Positions 15,579-23,764 of a stretch of 51,947 bases of DNA are shown here, in pieces. A program made the translations under genes and the position numbers. Source of the DNA: an uncultured Alphaproteobacteria bacterium (GTDB taxonomy: Bacteria; Pseudomonadota; Alphaproteobacteria; Parvibaculales; Parvibaculaceae). The stretch covers positions 1 through 51,947 of the forward strand of contig CAISYL010000294.1 in the NCBI GenBank assembly GCA_903889655.1, written 5' to 3'. How positions within the stretch are numbered: position 1 is the stretch's first letter; every line of letters begins with the position of its first letter. Under the pieces are notes generated by a model. It saw only the letters and a program-made list of their open reading frames with translations, ran no database searches and was not told where the DNA came from.

Positions 15579-16436
15579 ATGAACGATATTCGCTTCGGAC
15601 GCGCGCGGGTCGACGGCGTCGACCTGCATTACGCGGAGGCAGGCGCGGAGGATGCGCCGCCGGTTCTGCTGCTGCATGGATTTCCCGAATTCTGGGTGAG
15701 CTGGCGTGAACAGATACCGGCTCTGGTCGCGGCCGGTTTCCGCGTCATCGCACCCGATCAGCGCGGCTACAATCTCAGCAGCAAACCCGCGGGTGTCGAA
15801 GCCTATGATCTCGACCGGCTCGCGGATGATGTGATCGGTCTCGCCGATCATTTCGGCATCGCGAAGGTGAAGCTGGTCGGCCATGACTGGGGCGCCTCGG
15901 TCGCGTGGTGGCTCGCGACGACGAAGCCGGAGCGGCTCGAACGCGTGGCAGTCATCAATGCACCTCATCCTGCGCTTTGGCTGAAGGCCATGCGGGAGGA
16001 CAAGGCGCAGAAGCGCAAGAGCTGGTATGTGCAGATGTTCCGTCTGCCCTGGCTTCCGGAAGCCGCCATGAAGGCACGCAATTTCAGGGCGCTCGCCGAC
16101 ACTCTGGTGCAGTCGAGCAGGCCCGGCACGTTCAAGTCCTCCGACCTCGCCGAATATCGCGAAGCCTGGTCGCGACCTGGCGCACTGACGGCGACCGTCA
16201 ACTGGTATCGCGCCCTTTTGCGGAAGCGGATGCCGGAAAGCCTGCCCTGGATCAAATGCCCCGTGCTGATGATCTGGGGACTCGAAGATCGTTTCGGCGA
16301 GAAGAGCACAGCGGAGGCGAGCCTCGCGCTTTGCGAAAATGGCTGCGCGCTTTTCGTCGAGGGCGCGACACATTGGGTGCATCACGAAGAGCCCGCGCGC
16401 GTCAACGCGGCGCTGATCGAATTTCTACGCGATTAA
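15579..16436 (+). CDS. Alpha/beta hydrolase, epoxide hydrolase-like
   Basis: The 285-residue protein has the epoxide hydrolase layout: HGFPE at 33-37 (oxyanion hole), nucleophile Asp103 in GHDWGAS, charge-relay Asp237 in WGLEDRF and His265 in THWVHHE. Possible lid tyrosines are Tyr150 and Tyr210. The Asp nucleophile places it with epoxide hydrolases and haloacid/fluoroacetate dehalogenases rather than esterases; the substrate is unknown. The open frame runs back to 15477, but ATG at 15579 is preceded by GGGAGG six bases upstream and begins the conserved part. It ends overlapping the convergent HSL esterase by four bases. Confidence 0.85.
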   Translation: MNDIRFGRARVDGVDLHYAEAGAEDAPPVLLLHGFPEFWVSWREQIPALVAAGFRVIAPDQRGYNLSSKPAGVEAYDLDRLADDVIGLADHFGIAKVKLVGHDWGASVAWWLATTKPERLERVAVINAPHPALWLKAMREDKAQKRKSWYVQMFRLPWLPEAAMKARNFRALADTLVQSSRPGTFKSSDLAEYREAWSRPGALTATVNWYRALLRKRMPESLPWIKCPVLMIWGLEDRFGEKSTAEASLALCENGCALFVEGATHWVHHEEPARVNAALIEFLRD

Positions 16437-17482
16437 AAGGTGTGAAGGACGCGACGCACGTCGCGAGCGATTTCCTCGCAGGCGCGCTTTGCCGCCGGCA
16501 CTGCACCCGTCATCGCCGTGAAGGCATGGCAGAGACTGTTGTAGCAGCGATAGGTCGTGTTGACCTCGGCCTCCTGCAAACGCTCTGCATAGGCAAGACC
16601 CTGATCGCGCAGCACGTCGAAGCCGGCAGTGACGACGATCGCCGGACATAATCCTTCGAGGTCGCCGGCTTTCAGCGGCGAAGCGCGCAGATCCTTCGCG
16701 TCGCCGCGATCGTTGAGGTAATGGCCGATGAACCATTCCATGATATCGCGCGTCAGCGGGTAGACATCCGCGCAGCTATCCCAGGAGCCGCCCTGCCACT
16801 CCATATCCGTGACCGGATAGATGAGGAGTTGCAGCACCGGCGGCTCTTCGCCCGTGCGCTTCGTCTCCTGCGCGACGACGGCGGAGAGGTACCCGCCCGC
16901 GCTGTCTCCTCCGACGCCGATGCGGCGCGTCATGCCGAGCGCCGGCGCGTTGTCGCGGGCGTAGCGATAGGCGGCCAGCGCATCCTCGACCGCAGCCGGA
17001 AACCTGTGTTCCGGCGCGAGGCGGTAGTCGACCGACAGGACGACGCATTCGCCGAGTTCCGCCAGCATCGAGCAGAATGTGTGGCACGTGTCGAGATCGC
17101 CGATGACGCAGCCACCGAAATGAAAGAAGACGAGGCCGGGCAAAGGGCCGCCGGCATTGCGCGGCGTATAGAGCCGCGCGGCGATCGGACCGCCGGGACC
17201 GGGCACGGTCACCGGTTCGATCAGAACATTCCTGCTCGGGGCCGCATCGAGCAGCTTCAGACCCTCCGCCGTCGCGGCGCGCGCGGCCACGGGATCGAGC
17301 GTCGTGATGGAGGGCGCCTTCGCGCCCTGCGCCGCGAGAAACTGCGCGCGCGCATCCAGCGTGCGACCGTCGATAGACAGCGGCTTGCCACCCGACATCG
17401 CAATCAGCGCGTCGTCCGGCAGCGCGAGCAGCGTCCGCACGATCAGTTTCTGAATCCCCACCAGCGTCCCCCCAGAGGTCAC
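16433..17482 (-). CDS. HSL-family alpha/beta hydrolase (esterase/lipase)
   Basis: A 349-residue hormone-sensitive-lipase-type esterase. Nucleophile Ser194 lies in GDSAGG, with Asp289 in AGFDVLRDQG and His319 in CHAF completing the triad. The usual HGGG oxyanion motif reads HFGG (121-124), a variant still able to supply backbone amides. The GTG start at 17482 overlaps the TetR stop (GTGA), so expression follows the regulator. GTG at 17461 is an alternative start. Short-chain ester hydrolysis in the cytoplasm is likely. Confidence 0.85.
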   Translation of the reverse strand: MTSGGTLVGIQKLIVRTLLALPDDALIAMSGGKPLSIDGRTLDARAQFLAAQGAKAPSITTLDPVAARAATAEGLKLLDAAPSRNVLIEPVTVPGPGGPIAARLYTPRNAGGPLPGLVFFHFGGCVIGDLDTCHTFCSMLAELGECVVLSVDYRLAPEHRFPAAVEDALAAYRYARDNAPALGMTRRIGVGGDSAGGYLSAVVAQETKRTGEEPPVLQLLIYPVTDMEWQGGSWDSCADVYPLTRDIMEWFIGHYLNDRGDAKDLRASPLKAGDLEGLCPAIVVTAGFDVLRDQGLAYAERLQEAEVNTTYRCYNSLCHAFTAMTGAVPAAKRACEEIARDVRRVLHTF

Positions 17483-18156
17483 TTCTTCTGCGCGTCGGCC
17501 TTGACCGGCAGCGCATGGAAGCCATGCAGCACGAGCGTCGTCGCGAAATCTGCGGCGATCTTCGGTTCGATCTCGGCGCGCATGATCATGCGGTCGCCGA
17601 TTTCCATGGCGATGCCGACAACGGCCGCCATCAGATATTCCGAATCGACCGGCGGCACATTGCCGTCGCGAATATCTTCCTCGATATATTCGCGGATCTC
17701 CTCGAAGCCTGCGATCATCTCCGGCGTATCCATGCGCACGCGGAGCGCGGCGGGATTGCGCCGCATGATCTGGAAGGTCATGCGATCGGTCGCGAGATAA
17801 TCGAAATAGGTGCGATAGGCGTTGCGGATGAATTCCTCGAAATTGCGCGAGCGGATGCGATCCGCCTTGAGCCGTGGACGGATGCGGCGCATGCCGTCAT
17901 CCATCAGGGCTTCGAAGACCTCTTCCTTGCTCTTGTAGTAATTGTAGAAAGTACCCGAGGCGAGACCGGTCTTGCGGATGATGTCGCGCACGGTCGTCGC
18001 GCCATATCCGAGCTCCGCGAAGACCTCGCGCGCAGCATTCAGAATAGCTTCCCGATTATTGAGCTTCGTCTGCTCGCGCTTGCCCATCGGCTTTGCCGAG
18101 GACGCGAATGCGCCGTCCTGCCCCGCAAGCGGCGCCTTCTCCTTCACCTCGGTCAT
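17479..18156 (-). CDS. TetR/AcrR family transcriptional regulator
   Basis: The 225-residue protein has an N-terminal TetR helix-turn-helix at about residues 34-80 (AILNAAREVFAELGYGATTVRDI, then GLASGTFYNYYKSKEEV). A ligand-binding helical domain follows. A 24-residue unstructured leader precedes MGKREQT, so ATG at 18087 may be the true start. It is translationally coupled to the HSL esterase, which it probably controls together with itself. The 187 bases upstream hold a possible -10 (TATATG near 18177) and an AACG-N3-CGTT palindrome that could be an operator. Confidence 0.87.
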   Translation of the reverse strand: MTEVKEKAPLAGQDGAFASSAKPMGKREQTKLNNREAILNAAREVFAELGYGATTVRDIIRKTGLASGTFYNYYKSKEEVFEALMDDGMRRIRPRLKADRIRSRNFEEFIRNAYRTYFDYLATDRMTFQIMRRNPAALRVRMDTPEMIAGFEEIREYIEEDIRDGNVPPVDSEYLMAAVVGIAMEIGDRMIMRAEIEPKIAADFATTLVLHGFHALPVKADAQKK

Positions 18157-18343
18157 GATCGAACCAGGGCCCTCATATAGGCAGACGAAATCATCACTTC
18201 ATCCTCGAGGCGCAGCCCTGCGCCGATGCCGAATCCACCCTAATCTAGACGAAAGCGCCGCGAGGTCAATTTAACGAGCCGTTCACTCGCAAGAAGATTG
18301 TTAAGAATCAATGCGTTGTGGCAATATTCCGCGACAAGTCGCG

Positions 18344-18820
18344 CTAGTCGTCGTGACGGAAGTCGAGCCCCATGATCGCCATGTCGACCGTTTTGCCATC
18401 TGCGGCGAGCGGCAGAATGACCGTCTGAAAGCGGTAATAAGCCTTATCGATCCAGAAAAGCCTGCCTTCGAACGCAAGCGGGGCGCGGCTTTCGACCAGG
18501 CGGCCGATCAACGCGACCGTCTCGTCGAGCAGGTGGCCGGTGAATACCTCACGTGCCCTCATTCCGGTCCGGTCGTGGCCGATCATCTCGACGAACTTCG
18601 TGCCCGTCAGGCGATAACGATAATCGAGCGGGTCGCGCAGGATATCGACGAGGGCGACATAGGGCATCAGCCGCGGGATATCCAGCGGATCTATATCGCG
18701 CCGACCCGGCAGGCTGCTTTCTGGCTTCTTGCTCAGCCAATAAACCCGCAACTCGCGCAGCTTGCCGTCGAGCGAGGCCGGATCGGCCAGCAGCCTGAAA
18801 TCGGTTACCGCATCGAGCAT
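18344..18820 (-). CDS. PAS domain-containing protein (PAS_5 type)
   Basis: This 158-residue protein consists of one PAS_5-like domain. It contains LDIPRLMPYVALVDI, YRYRLTGTKFVEMIGHDRTG and MRAREVF, then a strand-rich C terminus (AYYRFQTVILPLAADG). It has no output domain, so it may be a standalone sensor or adaptor; this family is common in alphaproteobacteria and mostly uncharacterised. The frame extends upstream, but ATG at 18820 has GGGGAA directly 5' of it. It diverges from a hotdog thioesterase across 90 bases containing the palindrome ATCGTAACGAT. Confidence 0.8.
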   Translation of the reverse strand: MLDAVTDFRLLADPASLDGKLRELRVYWLSKKPESSLPGRRDIDPLDIPRLMPYVALVDILRDPLDYRYRLTGTKFVEMIGHDRTGMRAREVFTGHLLDETVALIGRLVESRAPLAFEGRLFWIDKAYYRFQTVILPLAADGKTVDMAIMGLDFRHDD

Positions 18821-18881
18821 CAGTTCCCCGTTCCGAGGCGAATGAGGATCGCCAATCCCTCCACCGAACGTTAGGCTTCCT

Positions 18882-18892
18882 ATCGTAACGAT
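18882..18892. promoter_or_regulatory. Palindrome ATCGTAACGAT between divergent PAS and thioesterase genes
   Basis: A perfect 5-bp-arm palindrome (ATCGT-A-ACGAT) sits in the 90-base divergent gap. It could be an operator shared by both genes; nothing identifies the regulator. Confidence 0.3.
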
Positions 18893-18910
18893 CAAGGTGC
18901 GGAAAAGTAC

Positions 18911-19414
18911 ATGGCAGCTGAATTCAGAATGACGCCCGATACGATGATGGCCATGAAAGACATGCTGATGCGGCATGTGCCACATATGCACGCGCTGGGC
19001 GTCGAGATCATCGATGCCGCCACCGCTCAGGCTTGGCTCCGCGTGCCTTATGACGAGAAGCTGATCGGCAACATCGAAACGGGCGTCATCCATGGCGGCG
19101 TCATCACGACGCTGCTCGACAATACCTGCGGCATGGCCGTGCAGCTCGCGATGAACGAGCCGACCTCGATCGCCACGCTCGATCTCCGCATCGACTATAT
19201 GAAGCCGGCGACGCCGGGCCTGGCGCTCGTCGCACACGCGCATTGCTACAAGACGACGCGCAACATCGCCTTCGTGCGCGGCACCGCCTATCACACGGAT
19301 GCCGAAGACCCGATTGCGGCCTGTGTCGGCACCTTCATGCTGGGGGCCAACCGCACCGTCCCGTCAAGCGTTGCGGCGGCGAAGGCCGCGCTCGAAGCGA
19401 CGGCGAAGGAGTAA
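18911..19414 (+). CDS. PaaI-family hotdog thioesterase
   Basis: The 167-residue protein has the PaaI hotdog motif VIHGGVITTLLDNTCG, with HGG at 61-63 and Asp70 on the central helix, followed by strands SIATLDLRIDYMKP. Such enzymes hydrolyse acyl- or aryl-CoA thioesters. It is the first of a three-gene run (thioesterase, thioesterase, MATE pump) with a 4-base gap to the next start. A GGAAAAG sequence precedes the ATG. Confidence 0.85.
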   Translation: MAAEFRMTPDTMMAMKDMLMRHVPHMHALGVEIIDAATAQAWLRVPYDEKLIGNIETGVIHGGVITTLLDNTCGMAVQLAMNEPTSIATLDLRIDYMKPATPGLALVAHAHCYKTTRNIAFVRGTAYHTDAEDPIAACVGTFMLGANRTVPSSVAAAKAALEATAKE

Positions 19415-19418
19415 GGCG

Positions 19419-19856
19419 ATGAGCGAGACCAAGGCACCGCCACGCGATCTCAACCGCTTCATCGAAGCGATCCCCTATGCCCGCTTCCTCGGCATCACGG
19501 TCGACCAGAAGGGCAACGAGATCACCACCGTCATGGCGTTCGACCACAAGCTCATCGGCAATCCGTTGCTGCCCGCGCTGCATGGCGGTGTCATCGGCGC
19601 CTTTCTTGAAATGACCGCGATCATCCAGCTCGCCTTCGAGACGGGCAGCGCCGCGATTCCGAAACCTATCGGGCTTACCATCGATTACCTGCGGTCCGGT
19701 AGACCGCTCGACACTTATGCCCGCGCACAGATCACCAAGCAGGGCCGCCGCGTCGCGACCGTCCATGCGGAAGCCTGGCAGGACGACCGCTCAAAGCCCA
19801 TCGCCGCCGCACACGGACATTTCCTGCTGAAGACGAACGAGGATGCGGTCGGCTGA
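19419..19856 (+). CDS. Second PaaI-family hotdog thioesterase
   Basis: This 145-residue protein resembles the preceding gene product (LIGNPLLPALHGGVIGAFLEMTA; HGG at 55-57) but has Glu64 where the neighbour has Asp. The hotdog strand IPKPIGLTIDYLRSG follows. Two adjacent non-identical thioesterases may form a heteromer or split substrates. The ATG at 19419 follows AAGGAG across the upstream stop, and its own stop overlaps the MATE start (TGATG), indicating coupled translation. Confidence 0.85.
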   Translation: MSETKAPPRDLNRFIEAIPYARFLGITVDQKGNEITTVMAFDHKLIGNPLLPALHGGVIGAFLEMTAIIQLAFETGSAAIPKPIGLTIDYLRSGRPLDTYARAQITKQGRRVATVHAEAWQDDRSKPIAAAHGHFLLKTNEDAVG

Positions 19857-21205
19857 TGTCGGACGACGCAGGCGCGCGACCTCCCGCTCCCCGCATCACG
19901 CATGCGCAGGTATTGCGGCTCGCCGGACCGATCGTTCTTTCCAACATCTCGACGCCACTGCTCGGCATCGCCGACATGGTGGTTATCGGGCGCATTCCGA
20001 ACCCGGCCGCGCTCGGCGCCATCGCACTGGGCGGCACGATCTTCAATTTCGTCTATTGGGGCTTCGGGTTCCTGCGCATGGGAACGACGGGGCTGACGGC
20101 GCAAGCGGTCGGCGCGAGGGACGTCCACGAAGTCAGCGCCAATCTCGGCCGCGCCCTCCTCGTCGCGCTCGCCATCGGCATTTCGCTCATCGCATTGCAA
20201 TGGCCGATCGGACTTGCCGCCTTCGCGCTTCTGAAGGGGAGCGCGGAGGTTCAGAACATGGCGCGCGACTTTTTCGCGATCCGGATATGGAGCGCGCCGT
20301 TCACACTCGCCAATTTCGCTATTCTCGGCTGGTTCATCGGGCGACAGAAAGCGAATGTCGCGCTGGTGCTGCAGATCTTCATGAACGGCATCAACATCGT
20401 TCTCAACGTGACCTTCGTCGCCGCGCTCGGCTGGGCGGTCAAGGGCGTCGCCACGGGCACGGTGATTGCCGAAATATCGGCAACCGCGCTCGGCCTTGCT
20501 CTCGCCGCCCGCGATCTCAAATCGGGTGGATGGCATTGGGAATGGTCGCGGCTCATCGATCGCGAAAAGCTCGGCCGCATGATCGCCGTCAATCGCGACA
20601 TCATGATCCGCACCTTCTGCCTCATTTTCGTCTTCGCCTTCTTCACGTCGCAGGGCGCGCGCTCGGGCGACGTTCTGCTGGCGGCCAATGCCGTGCTCGG
20701 GCAGTTCATCGCCGTCTCGGCTTTCCTGCTGGACGCTTTCGGCTTTGCGGCGGAGGCGCTGGTCGGCCAAGCGGTCGGCGCGCGTGAGCGGGATGCGCTC
20801 GATCAGTCGGTGAAACTCTCCGCGATATGGGCCGGCGGCACGGCGCTGGCACTTTCGATTGGCCTGCTTCTCGCCGGGCCGCTCCTCATCGATGTGCTGA
20901 CGACATCGCCCGAAGTGCGTATCGCCGCGCGAATCTATCTGCCTTGGGCGGCAGCCGCCCCCTTCGCGGCCGTCTGGTGCTTTCTGCTGGACGGAATTTT
21001 CATCGGCGCGACGCGATCCATCGAAATGCGCAATGCGATGGCGCTGTCGCTCGGCATTTTTCTCGTCGCCTGGTGGATGCTTGCCGGGGCTTATGGCAAT
21101 CACGGGCTCTGGGCGGCGCTGATCCTCTTCTATCTCGCTCGCGCGGCGACACTTCTCGGTTTCTTTCCGTCGGTAACGAAAGCCGCGGCGCTTACATATC
21201 GGTGA
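19856..21205 (+). CDS. MATE family efflux transporter (DinF-like)
   Basis: A 449-residue protein with about twelve membrane helices and the MATE repeats: LAGPIVLSNISTPLLGIADMVVIGR at the start of the first half, and a second-half counterpart beginning near IAVNRDIMIRTFCLIFVFAFF. Such pumps exchange Na+ or H+ for cationic drugs or metabolites. It is coupled to the second thioesterase by a TGATG overlap. The last 14 bases overlap the convergent arsC gene. Confidence 0.88.
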   Translation: MSDDAGARPPAPRITHAQVLRLAGPIVLSNISTPLLGIADMVVIGRIPNPAALGAIALGGTIFNFVYWGFGFLRMGTTGLTAQAVGARDVHEVSANLGRALLVALAIGISLIALQWPIGLAAFALLKGSAEVQNMARDFFAIRIWSAPFTLANFAILGWFIGRQKANVALVLQIFMNGINIVLNVTFVAALGWAVKGVATGTVIAEISATALGLALAARDLKSGGWHWEWSRLIDREKLGRMIAVNRDIMIRTFCLIFVFAFFTSQGARSGDVLLAANAVLGQFIAVSAFLLDAFGFAAEALVGQAVGARERDALDQSVKLSAIWAGGTALALSIGLLLAGPLLIDVLTTSPEVRIAARIYLPWAAAAPFAAVWCFLLDGIFIGATRSIEMRNAMALSLGIFLVAWWMLAGAYGNHGLWAALILFYLARAATLLGFFPSVTKAAALTYR

Positions 21206-21551
21206 AGAGGTCGAGCACGTCTTCCGGCGGGCGGCCGAGCTTCGCGCGGGCGCCGAAGATAACGACCGGACGCTCGATCAGAATCGGATTCTCGGCCATC
21301 GCCTTCACAAGCTGATCGTCGGTCAGCTTGTCGTTATCGAGCGCAAGCTCCTTGTAGACCGCCTCGCTCTTGCGCATCAGATCGCGCGGGCGCATGCGCA
21401 ACTTCTTCAACACCGATTTGATGTCGTCGGCACTTGGCGGCGTCTTTAGATATTCGACGATTTCCGGATCGAGCCCATGCTGCTCGATCAGCGAGAGCGT
21501 CGCGCGCGACTTGCTGCAACGCGGATTGTGCCAGATGACGACCTTGGGCAT
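21192..21551 (-). CDS. arsC: Arsenate reductase, glutaredoxin-type (ArsC/YfgD family)
   Basis: The 119-residue protein has the ArsC signature HNPRCSKSR with the reactive Cys12 and the later catalytic-loop segment ENPILIERPVV containing the Arg that binds arsenate. It uses glutathione/glutaredoxin to reduce arsenate, though many chromosomal members without an ars operon have unclear substrates. No arsenite pump or ArsR is nearby. It follows pyrD by 12 bases, suggesting co-transcription. Confidence 0.88.
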   Translation of the reverse strand: MPKVVIWHNPRCSKSRATLSLIEQHGLDPEIVEYLKTPPSADDIKSVLKKLRMRPRDLMRKSEAVYKELALDNDKLTDDQLVKAMAENPILIERPVVIFGARAKLGRPPEDVLDLFTDM

Positions 21552-21563
21552 GGGCTTTCCTTC

Positions 21564-22607
21564 TTATTTTGCGTCGAGACCGACCGCGTCGCGAAGAGAT
21601 GCGATGCCGTCGGCGGCGAGCAGCAATGCGAGTTCGCGCTTGATGCGACTGACAAGCGTCGGGCCATCATAGGTGAGCGCGGTGTAAAGCTGAACGAGAG
21701 ATGCGCCAGCGCGGATTTTCGCATAGGCGTCGGCGCCGCTCGAGATGCCGCCGACACCGACGATCGGGATCTTGCCACCCGTCAGACGGTACATGGTGCG
21801 AAGTATCCCGGTCGACAATGCAAAAAGCGGCTGACCGGAAAGACCGCCTGTTTCCTTCGCCTGCGGGCCGGAGACCAAACCTTCGCGGCGGATGGTCGTG
21901 TTCGACACGATGAGACCGTCGAGCTTTTGTGCCCGGGCGACCTCCGCGATATCGGCCAGTTCCTCGTCGCCGAGATCGGGCGCGATTTTCAGGAGGACAG
22001 GCGTCCGCCCCTTGCGCGCCTTCATGACGCGCGTAACGAGGGTTTCGAGCTCGGCCCTGTTCTGCAGCGCGCGAAGACCGGGCGTGTTGGGCGAGGAGAT
22101 ATTGACGGTGAAATAGCTCGCCAGCCCCTCGAAAGCCGCGATGCCCGCCTCGTAATCGGCGATGCGATCGGCGGCATCCTTGTTCGCGCCGATATTGACG
22201 CCGATGATGCCGGGCCGCGCGCGGCGGGCGATCAGCCGGCGCTTCAGCGCATCGTGCCCTTCGTTGTTGAAACCCAGGCGATTGATGACCGCGCGCTCTT
22301 CCGCCAGGCGGAAGATGCGCGGGCGCGGATTGCCGGCCTGAGGGCGCGGCGTCACCGTGCCGACTTCCGCGAAGCCGAGACCCAGCTTCAGCATCGCGTC
22401 GGGCACTTCGCCGTTCTTGTCGAAGCCTGCCGCGATGCCGAGCGGATTGGGAAAATGCATCCCCCATAGATCGATACCAAGCGAGGATGCATCCGGCGCG
22501 ACATCGCGCGGCGCGAGGCCGAGTTTCAGCGCGAGGATGGTCAGCCGATGAGCGCGCTCGGGCTCGACGAAGCGGAGGGCCGGGCGCGCCAGGGGAAACA
22601 GGTCCAT
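21564..22607 (-). CDS. pyrD: Quinone-dependent dihydroorotate dehydrogenase (class 2)
   Basis: A 347-residue FMN enzyme that oxidises dihydroorotate to orotate in pyrimidine synthesis at the inner membrane. It has the class 2 N-terminal helical extension (ARPALRFVEPERAHRLTILALK), then GFDKNGE, NRLGFNNEG, FTVNISSPNTPGLR with the catalytic serine, KIAPDL, VSNTT and GVGGISSG. It starts 5 bases after the DUF952 stop and is followed by arsC, forming a three-gene run. Confidence 0.95.
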   Translation of the reverse strand: MDLFPLARPALRFVEPERAHRLTILALKLGLAPRDVAPDASSLGIDLWGMHFPNPLGIAAGFDKNGEVPDAMLKLGLGFAEVGTVTPRPQAGNPRPRIFRLAEERAVINRLGFNNEGHDALKRRLIARRARPGIIGVNIGANKDAADRIADYEAGIAAFEGLASYFTVNISSPNTPGLRALQNRAELETLVTRVMKARKGRTPVLLKIAPDLGDEELADIAEVARAQKLDGLIVSNTTIRREGLVSGPQAKETGGLSGQPLFALSTGILRTMYRLTGGKIPIVGVGGISSGADAYAKIRAGASLVQLYTALTYDGPTLVSRIKRELALLLAADGIASLRDAVGLDAK

Positions 22608-22612
22608 GAGGT

Positions 22613-22954
22613 CTAATCCATCGCCGGAAAGCGATGCTCGCCGCTGGCACAGAGCGGCAGCGGATCGACGCTACGCACGGCCGTCAACGGAAGGTCGCCA
22701 TAAAGATGCGGAAAGAGCGCGCCGCCGCGCGAGACTTCCCATTTGAGATCGAGAGCCGAGGCATCGACCGCGACGAGCAGAAGATCGGCGGCGCCGGTGA
22801 AATGCTTCGCAGCCGTTTCAGGCGCCTGGTCGGCGGTCGAGAAATGGATGAAGCCGTCCTTCACATCGACGGCCGACCCCTCGAAGCGGCCCAGCGCCTC
22901 CGCGGCGCGCCACTCTTCCTCATGCACGATCTTGTAGATGATCCGCGCGCCCAT
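22613..22954 (-). CDS. DUF952 family protein
   Basis: This 113-residue protein matches DUF952: an N-terminal IYKIVHEEEWRAA, the signature DGFIHFSTADQAPETAAKHF and a late HLYGDLPL. The fold is thought to relate to ADP-ribosyltransferase-like/glutathione-transferase-like small enzymes, with no firm function. The open frame continues upstream to 23392, but ATG at 22954 opens the conserved part. It is the first gene of the DUF952-pyrD-arsC run. Confidence 0.85.
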   Translation of the reverse strand: MGARIIYKIVHEEEWRAAEALGRFEGSAVDVKDGFIHFSTADQAPETAAKHFTGAADLLLVAVDASALDLKWEVSRGGALFPHLYGDLPLTAVRSVDPLPLCASGEHRFPAMD

Positions 22955-23058
22955 CCGATCCCAGCCAGCCTCGTCATTCGCGGGCGCAATGTAACGAGCG
23001 CGGCCTGCCGGGACAAGGAAAGGGGGCGAATCGGCGGGCTGGACAGGCAAATTTTCTG

Positions 23059-23102
23059 TGCCATAATTCCTATTATATACAGATTTTCCTGCCATAATAG
23101 GA
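23059..23102. promoter_or_regulatory. Repeat-rich candidate operator/promoter before the S24 regulator
   Basis: An unusually AT-rich patch holds a perfect 9-bp inverted repeat, TCCTATTAT (23068-23076) and ATAATAGGA (23094-23102). It also holds a direct repeat TGCCATAAT (23059-23067 and 23090-23098). TATTAT at 23071-23076 could be a -10 box. The arrangement suggests dimer binding and autoregulation by the adjacent S24 protein. Confidence 0.55.
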
Positions 23103-23117
23103 CTTAAGACCTTGTCC

Positions 23118-23759
23118 ATGCCGTCGTCACTTTCCCACAACCGGCTTTGGGCCGGGATCGACCAGCTTGCGCGGCGACACGGACTTTCGGTCTCGGGGCT
23201 CGCCAAGGCAGCGGGGCTCGATCCCACGGCTTTCAACAAATCGAAGCGCGTGACCCCCGAGGGTCGGCCCCGGTGGCCGAGCACCGAAAGCCTGTCGCGC
23301 ATTCTGGAGGCGACCGGGGCGAGCCTCGACGAACTGACGCTGCTGATCGAGGGCGAGGAAGCAGGCGGGCGCCAACGGCGGGTTCCGCTCATCGGCCTCG
23401 CTCAGGCTGGCACCGGCGGGTATTTCGACGACGCCGGATTTCCGGTCGGCGGCGGCTGGGACGAGGTCAGCTTTCCCGACGTGAAAGACGAAAACGCCTA
23501 TGCGCTCGAGGTTTCGGGCGACAGCATGGCACCGGTCTATCGCGACGGGGACACGATCGTCGTGTCGCCAGCAGCCTCCGTCCGCCGCGGCGATCGCGTC
23601 GTCGTCAAGACCATCGCGGGCGAGGTCATGGCCAAGGTGCTGGCGCGGCGGACCGCAAAAAGCGTCGAACTCCAGTCGCTCAACCCGGCCTATGAGGCAC
23701 GCATCCTGAGGCCGGAAGAAATTCTCTGGATGGCGCGCATCATCTGGGCAAGCCAGTAA
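23118..23759 (+). CDS. S24-family (LexA/CI-like) transcriptional regulator
   Basis: The 213-residue protein joins an N-terminal helix-turn-helix (about 8-65, GLSVSGLAKAAGLDPTAFNKS) to a C-terminal S24 domain. Ser136 in SGDSMAP and Lys164 in VVVKT form the dyad, and Ala97-Gly98 in the linker is a possible self-cleavage site. This resembles CI-type repressors responsive to RecA or other stress, but no prophage genes are near. It is divergent from DUF952. TTG at 23112 has AGGA at better spacing and is the alternative start. Confidence 0.85.
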   Translation: MPSSLSHNRLWAGIDQLARRHGLSVSGLAKAAGLDPTAFNKSKRVTPEGRPRWPSTESLSRILEATGASLDELTLLIEGEEAGGRQRRVPLIGLAQAGTGGYFDDAGFPVGGGWDEVSFPDVKDENAYALEVSGDSMAPVYRDGDTIVVSPAASVRRGDRVVVKTIAGEVMAKVLARRTAKSVELQSLNPAYEARILRPEEILWMARIIWASQ

Positions 23760-23764
23760 CTTTT

